Of a DNA stretch of 25,542 nucleotides, positions 16,291-23,884 are shown piece after piece; position 1 is the first letter of the stretch, and every line of letters starts with the position of its first letter. Where the stretch lies: the NCBI GenBank assembly GCA_007119395.1, contig SKPS01000289.1:1-25542 (forward strand). The letters run 5' to 3'. Made by a program: the position numbers and the translations under genes. A model generated the notes under the pieces. The model made no database searches. It had not been told where the DNA came from and saw only the letters and a program-made list of their open reading frames with translations. The DNA is from Lentimicrobiaceae bacterium. GTDB taxonomy: Bacteria; Bacteroidota; Bacteroidia; Bacteroidales; SKPS01.

Positions 16291-17475
16291 ATGGAACTTA
16301 CAGATTTGCTTCAACCCCTGAACGAGGAGCTACTCCCCGATGACATACTAAACAGAAACAGGATCGGAGAAACCATCGAAGGGTATTTTCAGGATGGCCC
16401 ATTCCCCGATCTCTCAAATTACCAGTTGGCGCTGGTTGGCGTGCCTGAAGACAGAAATGCCGTCATTAACAGTGGATCGGCCTCTGCACCGGATGTGATC
16501 AGAGAGGAGCTGTACGCATTGCACAAAGGGGCCATACATCCGCGTATCGTTGACCTTGGAAACCTCAAAAGAGGGCATACCCCGGAAGACACCTATTTCG
16601 CCCTGGCAACAGTACTCGCCGATCTCATCTCTCAAGATATCATTCCCATCGTGATCGGTGGCAGCCAAGACCTCACCTTCGGGCAATACAAAGCATACCA
16701 AAAGCTAGGGCAAATTATAAACCTGGTATCCATCGACCCAAGGTTTGACCTGGGGGATATCGAAGGTGAACTCGACAACCAGTCGTTCCTCAGCAGAATC
16801 ATCCTCCATAAGCCAAACTACCTTTTTAACTACACCAACATTGGTTACCAGTCATATTACATTGACCAAGACGCCGTGAACCTGTTGAAGAATCTTCTGT
16901 TTGATGCATACCGTATCGGGGTGATCCGTGACAACCTCGAAACATGTGAACCCCTGATCAGAAATGCCGATATCATCTCCGTAGATATGGCAGCCATCAG
17001 AATGGCAGAGGCCCCGGGCAATGCCAGACCCTCACCCAACGGTTTCTATGGAGAGGAGATCTGCCAGATTATGCGATACGCAGGAAGAAGTGACAAACTC
17101 TCTTCGATCGGAATATATGAGTACAGTCCCGCTTTCGACCCCAGAAAGCAAACGGCCGGACTCATTGCGCAAATGATCTGGTACCTGCTCGAAGGATTTG
17201 CTTACAGAACAAATGATCTGCCGGCCAAAGGAGAATCACCTGAAGACAAACACTTTGTCAGGTATATGGTCACCATCGAAGACCACGAGCACGAGATCGA
17301 ATTCCTTAAAAGCAAAAAAAGCGACCGCTGGTGGATGAAGGTGCCCTGCAGACATGAAAGCCCCGAAGCCTACGAAAGGCACTACTTTGTACCATGCGCA
17401 TACAAGGATTACCAAACCGCTCTCCAGAACGAAATTCCTGACAGATGGTGGCAGGTGTACCAGAAATTGATGTGA
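16291..17475 (+). CDS. Arginase/formimidoylglutamase-fold protein, metal site degenerate
   Basis: This 394-residue protein shows the ureohydrolase fold: LALVGVPEDRNAVINSGSASAPDVIREEL, then IIPIVIGGSQDLTFGQY, INLVSIDPRFDLGD and DIISVDMAAIRMAEAPG. Active ureohydrolases bind two Mn ions through GGxHD, DAHxD and SxDxD. Here the positions read Q126 (for H), D149, R151 (for H), D153, D232 and A234 (for D), so three of six ligands are lost. It is unlikely to hydrolyse arginine or formiminoglutamate. Automated annotation would probably call it formimidoylglutamase. A C-terminal extension of about 75 residues, with WWMKVPCRHESPEAYERHYFVPC, is outside the core fold. It lies between topA and the T9SS genes with no histidine-degradation genes nearby. 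A structural or regulatory role is possible but not shown. Confidence 0.8.
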   Translation: MELTDLLQPLNEELLPDDILNRNRIGETIEGYFQDGPFPDLSNYQLALVGVPEDRNAVINSGSASAPDVIREELYALHKGAIHPRIVDLGNLKRGHTPEDTYFALATVLADLISQDIIPIVIGGSQDLTFGQYKAYQKLGQIINLVSIDPRFDLGDIEGELDNQSFLSRIILHKPNYLFNYTNIGYQSYYIDQDAVNLLKNLLFDAYRIGVIRDNLETCEPLIRNADIISVDMAAIRMAEAPGNARPSPNGFYGEEICQIMRYAGRSDKLSSIGIYEYSPAFDPRKQTAGLIAQMIWYLLEGFAYRTNDLPAKGESPEDKHFVRYMVTIEDHEHEIEFLKSKKSDRWWMKVPCRHESPEAYERHYFVPCAYKDYQTALQNEIPDRWWQVYQKLM

Positions 17476-17514
17476 TTTTTGTGTAAAAAAAGTTGAGTTT
17501 TTATGTAACCTCGC

Positions 17515-17535
17515 TATTTAGACAGATTCTAAATA
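17515..17535. repeat. 8-bp perfect inverted repeat in the porP upstream region
   Basis: TATTTAGA (17515-17522) and TCTAAATA (17528-17535) are exact reverse complements separated by CAGAT. It lies 40 bases after the ureohydrolase-like stop and about 230 bases before porP. No U-run follows, so terminator function is doubtful. It could be an operator or a weak hairpin. Confidence 0.4.
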
Positions 17536-17658
17536 ACACCCGGTAACAACTTGATAGCTACGGCATCAGGGTGCAACGGAAGTCTATTGCATTGATAAGA
17601 CGTGTTTTATGCAACAAAAAAATACTGCCTTAACAATAGGTATATCAAAAAAATATAT

Positions 17659-17666
17659 TAATTTTG
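17659..17666 (+). promoter_or_regulatory. Possible -7 promoter element upstream of porP
   Basis: TAATTTTG matches TAnnTTTG and is the best match in the 290-base gap. No TTG is found 19-21 bases upstream. It would give a leader of about 95 bases. A second candidate, TAATTTAG at 17730-17737, has one mismatch and would give a short leader of about 23 bases. Confidence 0.4.
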
Positions 17667-17690
17667 GCCCCCACAACAATTTTTTACGTA

Positions 17691-17732
17691 ATGAAGTTCA
17701 TACTAAAGCGTTTTTTAAATAAAATTAACTAA
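17691..17732 (+). CDS. Possible 13-residue upstream peptide (MKFILKRFLNKIN)
   Basis: An ATG at 17691 opens 13 codons and stops with TAA at 17730-17732. It is downstream of the candidate promoter at 17659 and 33 bases before porP. It is rich in Lys, Phe, Leu and Asn. It may be a leader peptide or chance in A/T-rich DNA. Confidence 0.2.
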   Translation: MKFILKRFLNKIN

Positions 17733-17765
17733 TTTAGCACCGCATAAGTAAAACCTCTACCCGTC

Positions 17766-18761
17766 ATGGTCAAGTTAAAACATCTGTTCACCCTATTGAT
17801 ATTGAGTCTCACTCTTGCCTCTTCGGCACAGCAGGAGCCTCAGTTTACCCAGTTTATGTTTAATCGTCTTTCGTTCAACCCGGCTTTCACCGGTGTTCGC
17901 GAGGCAATCTGCGTGAATATTCTCGCCAGACAGCAATGGGTAGGTTTTACCGATGGGGAAAACAATGTGTTCCCGCAAACCAATTTGTTCACACTTGACG
18001 CACCGGTAAACCGTTTGTTCGGGCGCAACATCAACAGTGGCATTGGCATTCAGCTTCTCACTGACAAGATCGGCTATGAAGAGAACCTGCAGGCTCGCCT
18101 CAGTTACGCCTACAAGTTCAACGTTGGCCTCGGGAGAATGTCAGTCGGAGCAAGTGTTGGGTTCCTGAACAAAACCATTGATTTTAGCCAATTCGTCCCC
18201 ATTGACGAAGGTGATCCAATAATCCAGGGAGGCAAAGAGACAGACATGTTGACCGATCTTTCATTTGGGGTGTATTATGCAGTTTCAGAACAATACTATG
18301 TGGGCTTTTCAGTTGCACAAATCCTTGAAGATGATTTTAGTGCCGTTGCAATTGATGCACCACCCTACGCCTTGCAAAGACACTATTACCTCACTGGTGG
18401 TTACTACCATGAATTACCCGGAACCAACTGGGTTATCAATCCCAATGTGCTGATCAAATCCGACATGGGATCTACCCAGATGGATATCAACGCATTAGGT
18501 ATTTACAACAACAAAGTATGGGGTGGTTTGTCGTACCGAGCGCGTGATGCGATTGCGCTGATGGTTGGTGGATACCCTTTTGAAGCCAACAACCTTGATC
18601 GCCTGAAGCTGGGATATGCTTATGATATCACCACTTCAAGGCTTGGTGGTGGTGGTAGAAGCAGTGGTTCGCACGAGCTTTTTGCCAACTATTGTTTCCG
18701 CATTATAATAGAGCGGGAGCCCACCGGTTACTCCGATGTGCGTTATTTGCCAACACTTTAA
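17766..18761 (+). CDS. porP: Type IX secretion system outer-membrane protein, PorP/SprF family
   Basis: This 331-residue protein has a signal peptide (hydrophobic about 7-17, cleavage after SSA at residue 21). The mature start QQEPQFTQFMFNRLSFNPAFTGVRE is the hallmark of PorP/SprF proteins. The rest shows the alternating strand pattern of a beta-barrel, with GLSYRARDAIALMVGG and LKLGYAYDITTSRLGGGGRSSGSHE near the C-terminus. PorP is needed for T9SS secretion and links to the periplasmic PorK/PorN (GldK/GldN) ring through PorE. SprF members instead help secrete adhesins such as SprB. Position directly before gldKLMN favours the PorP role. It lies after a 290-base A/T-rich gap and 73 bases before gldK, which has its own promoter. 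Confidence 0.93.
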   Translation: MVKLKHLFTLLILSLTLASSAQQEPQFTQFMFNRLSFNPAFTGVREAICVNILARQQWVGFTDGENNVFPQTNLFTLDAPVNRLFGRNINSGIGIQLLTDKIGYEENLQARLSYAYKFNVGLGRMSVGASVGFLNKTIDFSQFVPIDEGDPIIQGGKETDMLTDLSFGVYYAVSEQYYVGFSVAQILEDDFSAVAIDAPPYALQRHYYLTGGYYHELPGTNWVINPNVLIKSDMGSTQMDINALGIYNNKVWGGLSYRARDAIALMVGGYPFEANNLDRLKLGYAYDITTSRLGGGGRSSGSHELFANYCFRIIIEREPTGYSDVRYLPTL

Positions 18762-18769
18762 CAATAAAC

Positions 18770-18800
18770 TTTGCTGAATCGTAACAATAATCTATATTTG
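18770..18800 (+). promoter_or_regulatory. Consensus Bacteroidota promoter for gldK
   Basis: TTTG at 18770-18773, a 19-base spacer and TATATTTG at 18793-18800 match the phylum consensus in sequence and spacing. Transcription should begin near 18805, giving a leader of about 30 bases before ATG 18835. This is the best promoter in the window, so gldK-N can be transcribed independently of porP. Confidence 0.78.
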
Positions 18801-18834
18801 CCGTTAAACAACAGAAGATAAAAAACCCTTAGAT

Positions 18835-20205
18835 ATGCTGAAAAGAACAATGCTTAAGATGAAAAAGCTGCTACTGCTGCTGGCGCTTATCTCTTTGATC
18901 TACAGTTGCCGGAACACCGGACAGGGGCAGCTGATTGGTGTACAGAACAGGCCTGAATACCATGAGCAGAGGCCATTCGGTATGCTGTTTATCCCGATGG
19001 GAAGTTACACCATGGGCAACAGTGACCAGGACGTTCCCTATTCGCACATAGCGCCGGGGCGTACAGTAACCGTGCAATCATTCTATATGGATGAGACCGA
19101 GATCACCAACAACGAATATCGGCAGTTTGTGCACTGGGTGCGTGACTCCATTGCCCATACCATTTTGGGTGAACTGGACGAGCCAGACATCTACGGTCAA
19201 CACTATCGTGCTGACCGCAGAACCGGAGAGGTGATAGAGTACGGGCAGGCGAACCTATATTACCTGATCAACTGGGGTGAAGAAATTCCCTGGGATGGAG
19301 TAGGAGACGATGATTATAATCCTCTGGATGAGATGTTTCTCCCAGAGCATGAGCGCTACTTCAGAATGAAGCAAATTGACCCAAGGAAACTCAATTTTAA
19401 ATACCATTGGATAGACTACCGTGCGGCTGCTTCTATGGCAAATCGTGACCAAGGGATGAGAGATCGCTCGGTGTTTATCAAAGATGACGTCATCAACGTC
19501 TACCCCGACACCTTGGCTTGGGTACGTGACTTTACCTACTCTTTTAACGAGCCGTGGACAAGGAACTACTTCTGGCATCCTGCATACGACCATTATCCGG
19601 TTGTGGGTGTAACCTGGATGCAGGCGCGTGCTTTCAGTATTTGGAGAACCATGTTGAGGGATTCCTACCTCGTGTCAAGAGACAGACCTTTTGAAGCCGA
19701 TTTCCGTCTGCCGAGCGAATCTGAGTGGGAGTGGGCAGCGAGAGGGGGTCTGTCGCACAGCCCATACCCGTGGGGTGGCCCCTACACAAGGAACAACTAC
19801 GGCTGTTTCCTAGCAAACTTCAAACCTCTCAGAGGCAACTACATCGACGATGGAGGTTCGCATACCCTCATTGTGGCACACTACGCCCCCAACGATTTCG
19901 GCTTGTATGATATGGCCGGTAATGTTTCGGAGTGGACAAACAGTGCCTTTGATGAGTCAGCATATACCTTCGGGCACGACTTGAACATGGACTACTCTTA
20001 TGAAGCAAAGGATGATGATCCTCCCGCCCTGAAAAGAAAAGTAGTCAGAGGTGGCTCATGGAAAGACATCAGTTATTATCTACACGTAGGAACACGAACC
20101 TATGAATTCCAGGATACAGCCAAAAGCTATATTGGCTTCAGGTGCGTGCAAACCTTTCTGGGAAGAATGGCAGGAGATGGTCCCAGGGCATCAGCTGTAT
20201 ATTAG
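18835..20205 (+). CDS. gldK: Gliding motility / T9SS lipoprotein GldK (PorK)
   Basis: This 456-residue lipoprotein has a short hydrophobic leader ending in LISLIYSC, with lipidated Cys25 if the first ATG is used. The rest is a formylglycine-generating-enzyme-like (FGE-sulfatase) fold: IPMGSYTMGNSDQD, FYMDETEITNNEYRQFV, FRLPSESEWEWAARGG, YDMAGNVSEWTN, VVRGGSWKD and IGFRCVQT. GldK/PorK uses this fold structurally: with GldN it forms a ring beneath the outer membrane in the T9SS. ATGs at 18850 and 18859 are also in frame. The last gives MKKLLLLLALISLIYSC, the most typical lipoprotein start. A strong promoter lies just upstream. The downstream gap to gldL is 164 bases, longer than between the other genes of the operon. 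Confidence 0.95.
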   Translation: MLKRTMLKMKKLLLLLALISLIYSCRNTGQGQLIGVQNRPEYHEQRPFGMLFIPMGSYTMGNSDQDVPYSHIAPGRTVTVQSFYMDETEITNNEYRQFVHWVRDSIAHTILGELDEPDIYGQHYRADRRTGEVIEYGQANLYYLINWGEEIPWDGVGDDDYNPLDEMFLPEHERYFRMKQIDPRKLNFKYHWIDYRAAASMANRDQGMRDRSVFIKDDVINVYPDTLAWVRDFTYSFNEPWTRNYFWHPAYDHYPVVGVTWMQARAFSIWRTMLRDSYLVSRDRPFEADFRLPSESEWEWAARGGLSHSPYPWGGPYTRNNYGCFLANFKPLRGNYIDDGGSHTLIVAHYAPNDFGLYDMAGNVSEWTNSAFDESAYTFGHDLNMDYSYEAKDDDPPALKRKVVRGGSWKDISYYLHVGTRTYEFQDTAKSYIGFRCVQTFLGRMAGDGPRASAVY

Positions 20206-20242
20206 TTAATGTTATGGTATAAAAAAGTGTACTCTGCTAACA

Positions 20243-20257
20243 TCAACCGCGGGTTGA
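20243..20257. repeat. Short inverted repeat between gldK and gldL
   Basis: TCAACC-gcg-GGTTGA is a perfect 6-bp stem with a 3-base loop, 38 bases after the gldK stop. G-rich sequence follows, not a U-run. It could be an mRNA processing or stabilising hairpin, or chance. Confidence 0.35.
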
Positions 20258-20311
20258 CCTGGTTGGAGAGGGGTTGTTGTAAGACGGGGATTGGAGAAAT
20301 AGAGAGAAAAG

Positions 20312-20340
20312 TTTGATCAACTGAATATTTAGTAGTTTTT
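20312..20340 (+). promoter_or_regulatory. Possible internal promoter before gldL
   Basis: TTTG at 20312-20315 is followed after 17 bases by TAGTTTTT (20333-20340), one mismatch from TAnnTTTG. The spacing is slightly short. It would give a leader of about 25 bases to gldL. It may allow extra gldLMN transcription. Confidence 0.35.
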
Positions 20341-20369
20341 TAATTGTTTAATTTTTAATTATTTAACTT

Positions 20370-21233
20370 ATGGGTTTTATTGATAATGTTGTTAGAACCA
20401 AGAAGTTCAAAAACTTCATGTCGAAGCTGTATGGTTGGGGTGCCGCATTGGTAATTCTCGGTGCACTGTTTAAAATCAACCACTACCCCGGTGCTGAGAT
20501 CATGCTGATTATCGGCTTGAGTACGGAGGCACTTATCTTTTTCTTCTCTGCTTTTGAGCCACCTTTTGTTGAGCCTGACTGGAGTTTGGTATATCCTGAG
20601 CTTGCCGGAATGTACCATGATGTTGACACAAAGGATGTAGCCAAGCCTGCCGTAAGGAAGAAGCAGGAAGAGCCGAAATCAGTAACGGCCGCCCTTGACA
20701 ACATGTTGTCTGAGGCCAAGATTGAGCCGGAATTGATTGCCAGCTTGGGTGAAGGGATGAGGCACCTGGCACAAAATGCCAACAAGCTCGCCAACGTAAC
20801 CGATGCTGCTGCTGCTACACAAGGTTATGTTAGCAACCTTGAAACAGCCAGCTCTTCAATCCTTGAACTGTCTGATGCATATCAAAAAACATCATCAGTG
20901 CTGCGCCAGTCAACTGATACCATTGCCAAATCAGCTGAATCAATGAACTTCAGTGATATCGATGGTAAGGCTTACAACGAGCAGTTGCAGCGTATTGCAA
21001 AGAATTTATCAACCTTGAACAACATATACGAGTTACAGTTACAAAGCCAACAGGCCAACGCAGATGCTACGGCCTCCATGCAGGATGGCATCGGCAAGTT
21101 CATGGAGTACCTGAACGGATCCATTGAGAACGCCAAGCAGTATCAGGAAGCCTCTGGCAAACTGACACAGAACGTGCAGGCTCTCAACCAGGTCTATGGT
21201 GGCATGCTGGCAGCTATGAATGTACGTGGCTAA
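20370..21233 (+). CDS. gldL: Gliding motility / T9SS motor protein GldL (PorL)
   Basis: This 287-residue inner-membrane protein has two transmembrane helices near its start (about 20-35 and 43-61) and a long cytoplasmic, helical and Q/A-rich tail (about 80-287). GldL forms a pentamer around two GldM helices and uses the proton motive force to drive secretion and gliding. Conserved membrane residues are visible: Y21 in YGWGAAL, K35 and H38 in LFKINHYPG, and E53 in STEALIFFFSAFEPP. The last corresponds to the essential TM2 glutamate (E49 in F. johnsoniae). The start MGFIDNVVRTKKFKNFMSKLYG is typical. The A/T-rich leader lacks a Shine-Dalgarno sequence. gldM follows after 40 bases. Confidence 0.95.
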   Translation: MGFIDNVVRTKKFKNFMSKLYGWGAALVILGALFKINHYPGAEIMLIIGLSTEALIFFFSAFEPPFVEPDWSLVYPELAGMYHDVDTKDVAKPAVRKKQEEPKSVTAALDNMLSEAKIEPELIASLGEGMRHLAQNANKLANVTDAAAATQGYVSNLETASSSILELSDAYQKTSSVLRQSTDTIAKSAESMNFSDIDGKAYNEQLQRIAKNLSTLNNIYELQLQSQQANADATASMQDGIGKFMEYLNGSIENAKQYQEASGKLTQNVQALNQVYGGMLAAMNVRG

Positions 21234-21273
21234 TTAGGTAAATGTAATTGTATAACGTAAATCAGAGTAATCA

Positions 21274-22887
21274 ATGGCCGGATATAAAGAGACCCCGCGG
21301 CAAAAGATGATTGGGATGCTCTATTTGGTGTTGACCGCCCTTCTGGCGCTCAACGTTTCAAAAGACATTCTCAACGCTTTTGTGTCAGTGAACGAAGGGA
21401 TGGTTCATACCAACCGAACATTTGCAGTGAAAAACAACACCCTTATGGCTGAGTTTGAGCGTCAGCTGGCTCAGCAAGAAGAGAGGGTAAGACCATTTTA
21501 CGAAAAGGCACTGGAAGCCAGACGTCTTACAGAAGAGATGGTTCAGTATATTGAAGATCTTAATACAGACATCATCGCCAATACGGAATTCAACTTAACC
21601 TTGGAACCCAACAATGCGCACAGATCACACGAGCGTTGGCAACGGGCACAAGAGGTGGATTTGGCGGATGTTGGAAAACTTGACAACTACCATCGACCCA
21701 TGATCGCAATGGGTGTGAACAGAATGGAAGAGATCCCCAACGGAAGAGCTCGTCAGCTTAAAGAGAGGATATATCAATACCGTGAAGACATGCTCAATTT
21801 ATTGGATGAAGACCAGCAAATTGATCTGGCTTTGGATTATCCTGATGCAGTAAACAAGCATTACGGCAGGGAGATGCCCTGGGAGTTCAATACTTTCTAC
21901 TACACTGTGTTGGCAGCGCACCCTGTGATTTTTAACAGGATGATTTCTGACGTGTTGAATGCTGAGGCCGATATTTTGACTCAGTTAATGAACAACATTT
22001 CACGCTTCGATTTCACCTTTGATGCCATTGAGGCTGCGGTAGTGCCTCAATCCAGGATGATTCCACAGGGGAGTAATTTTGAGGCAACCATGTTTGTGGC
22101 GGCCTTTGACACAAAAGCCCCCATCAGGGCTACCATCAATGGAACAGAAGTAGAAGGTGATTCAGGCAGAATTATCTGGAGTCAGCCTGCCGGTGCAGAG
22201 GGTCCGCAAACTGTAAGTGGACAAATCTACGTTTTTGATCCCATCCAGCAGGAGGAGCGGCCCTATCCATTTGAGACACAGTACACCGTGTTCCGTCCTA
22301 CAGCAACAGTGGCTGCCACCAATATGAACGTGTTTTACCGAGGGCTTAAGAATCCTGTTTCGGTATCTGTTCCCGGTTATTCTCACAGAGACGTCCGGGT
22401 AAGTATCAGTGGTGGGCACACCATCAGGGCAACTGGCGCTGGCACCTACGAAGTGGAGCCGGGATCGGGTCGTGAGGCCCGGGTTACGGTGAGCGTAACA
22501 GATCCGGCAACCGGGCAGTCCCGTACCATGGGAACGTCAGACTTCCGTATTCGTGCAGTACCCACACCTGTGGCTACTTTTGCCGGGGTAACCGGTGGTG
22601 CCATTGACAAAGCACGTATTGCAGCCAACCCAAGGGCGGCGGCCGACATGGGTGACTTTGTGTTCCAGGGGGTACGTTTCCAGGTGGTCTCATTCAACTT
22701 TGTAATGGCTGAGCGTAGTGGAGTTCTTACCACGCTGGCACAAAGGGGTGACAGGCTCGATGGGGCTGCACTGGCAAGAGTGCAGGCAGCCACTCGTGGG
22801 CAACGTATATTTATTGAAAACATCATGGCTCGTGGCCCGGATGGCCAAAACCGTAACCTTGGTAGTGTCATCCTGCGTATCAACTAA
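21274..22887 (+). CDS. gldM: Gliding motility / T9SS protein GldM (PorM)
   Basis: This 537-residue bitopic protein has a short cytoplasmic N-terminus (MAGYKETPRQKMIG), one transmembrane helix (about 12-28, MIGMLYLVLTALLALNV) and a long periplasmic part. In solved homologues the periplasmic region has one helical D1 domain (here about 35-245) and three beta domains D2-D4 (about 250-537). This matches the change here from helical sequence to Gly/Thr/Val-rich repeats such as NPVSVSVPGYSHRDVRVSISGG. GldM dimers cross the GldL pentamer and carry torque or force to the GldK/GldN ring. The conserved R9 precedes the helix. Length is close to the family's usual ~515-535. gldN starts 22 bases downstream. 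Confidence 0.95.
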   Translation: MAGYKETPRQKMIGMLYLVLTALLALNVSKDILNAFVSVNEGMVHTNRTFAVKNNTLMAEFERQLAQQEERVRPFYEKALEARRLTEEMVQYIEDLNTDIIANTEFNLTLEPNNAHRSHERWQRAQEVDLADVGKLDNYHRPMIAMGVNRMEEIPNGRARQLKERIYQYREDMLNLLDEDQQIDLALDYPDAVNKHYGREMPWEFNTFYYTVLAAHPVIFNRMISDVLNAEADILTQLMNNISRFDFTFDAIEAAVVPQSRMIPQGSNFEATMFVAAFDTKAPIRATINGTEVEGDSGRIIWSQPAGAEGPQTVSGQIYVFDPIQQEERPYPFETQYTVFRPTATVAATNMNVFYRGLKNPVSVSVPGYSHRDVRVSISGGHTIRATGAGTYEVEPGSGREARVTVSVTDPATGQSRTMGTSDFRIRAVPTPVATFAGVTGGAIDKARIAANPRAAADMGDFVFQGVRFQVVSFNFVMAERSGVLTTLAQRGDRLDGAALARVQAATRGQRIFIENIMARGPDGQNRNLGSVILRIN

Positions 22888-22909
22888 GCCTGAATAAAAA
22901 TTATCAGTT

Positions 22910-23800
22910 ATGAAAGCGTTATTTGCATCCTTGTTCTTGGCATTGTTTATCACAGCCTCTGTAAGTGCTCAGGTGCTTGATGCACCGCCGATCCATCTCA
23001 GGGCATGGGCAAAAGCCGAGGACAACAACCCCGGTGAAGAGCACTTAAGCAATGCAATGAATCGAAACCCCATCGCCTACCCACACCTGCGCGAAGCGGA
23101 TGTGATGTGGGCCAAAAGGGTATGGCAGGAGATAGACCTGAGGGAGAAAATAAACCACCCCCTCTACTACCCTGCTAGGCCAATCAGACATCGTAAAAGC
23201 CTTATGTCAGCCATCTGGGAAGCGGTAATGGATGAAGGAACCCTTACCGCATACGCCGATGAAGATTTCAGAACGCCACTCACAGCAGAGGAGATCAGGG
23301 GTTCCCTGGAAGACACGCTGTGGATGACCATCCCGGATCCGGACGATCCCGATTTCGACATCGTGGTGCCAACAGCCAGAACCTTCGACCCGGCAGATGT
23401 AATGTTTTACTGGATCGTGGAAGATTGGGTGTTTGACAATAAACACTCCGTGCTCGAAAAAAGAATCATAGGGCTTGCTCCGCTGAGAGAACGCTACACC
23501 ACTGATGATCAAACAGGAGAGAGGATATTCCAGGGAATGGAGCTCCTGTTCTGGATATACTTCCCGCATGCACGACCACTGTTCGTGCAAACCGAAGTCT
23601 TTAACAGGTTCAACGATACCCAAAGATTGACCTTTGAAGACATCTTTTTCAAACGATTCTTCAGCAGTAGAATCATTAAAACCGACAACGTATATGATCG
23701 CTACATCAGCGAGTACAAGTTAGGTCTTGATGCACTGCTTGAATCGGATAGGATCAAGAGAGAGTTCCAGACCTATGAGATGGATCTCTGGGAGTACTAA
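22910..23800 (+). CDS. gldN: Gliding motility / T9SS protein GldN (PorN)
   Basis: This 296-residue periplasmic protein has a signal peptide (MKALFASLFLALFITASVSA, cleavage before Q21). The conserved GldN core includes MNRNPIAYPHLREADVMWAKRVWQEIDLREKINHPLYYP, where W and R positions are characteristic, and GLAPLRERY, LFWIYFPHARP and RLTFEDIFFKRFFSSRIIK. GldN binds GldK in the T9SS ring and contacts GldM. It is the last gene of the operon, and a strong intrinsic terminator follows 22 bases after its stop. No second paralogue (gldO) is present next to it, unlike in Flavobacterium johnsoniae. Confidence 0.95.
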   Translation: MKALFASLFLALFITASVSAQVLDAPPIHLRAWAKAEDNNPGEEHLSNAMNRNPIAYPHLREADVMWAKRVWQEIDLREKINHPLYYPARPIRHRKSLMSAIWEAVMDEGTLTAYADEDFRTPLTAEEIRGSLEDTLWMTIPDPDDPDFDIVVPTARTFDPADVMFYWIVEDWVFDNKHSVLEKRIIGLAPLRERYTTDDQTGERIFQGMELLFWIYFPHARPLFVQTEVFNRFNDTQRLTFEDIFFKRFFSSRIIKTDNVYDRYISEYKLGLDALLESDRIKREFQTYEMDLWEY

Positions 23801-23821
23801 AAGGAAAACGAACAGCTTTTT

Positions 23822-23853
23822 AAAGCCATCTGCGTTGCCAGATGGCTTTTTTT
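23822..23853 (+). terminator. Intrinsic terminator of the gldKLMN operon
   Basis: AAAGCCATCTG (23822-23832) pairs perfectly with CAGATGGCTTT (23839-23849) around a 6-base loop, an 11-bp stem followed by T's to 23853. This is a textbook Rho-independent terminator and the clearest in the window. Confidence 0.93.
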
Positions 23854-23884
23854 GTACTTTTATCCGCAGCAAACATCTCCCCTT

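Noticed and set aside
17515..17535. Terminator after the ureohydrolase-like gene
   Set aside because: The stem is A/T-rich and no T-run follows, so it is listed only as an inverted repeat.
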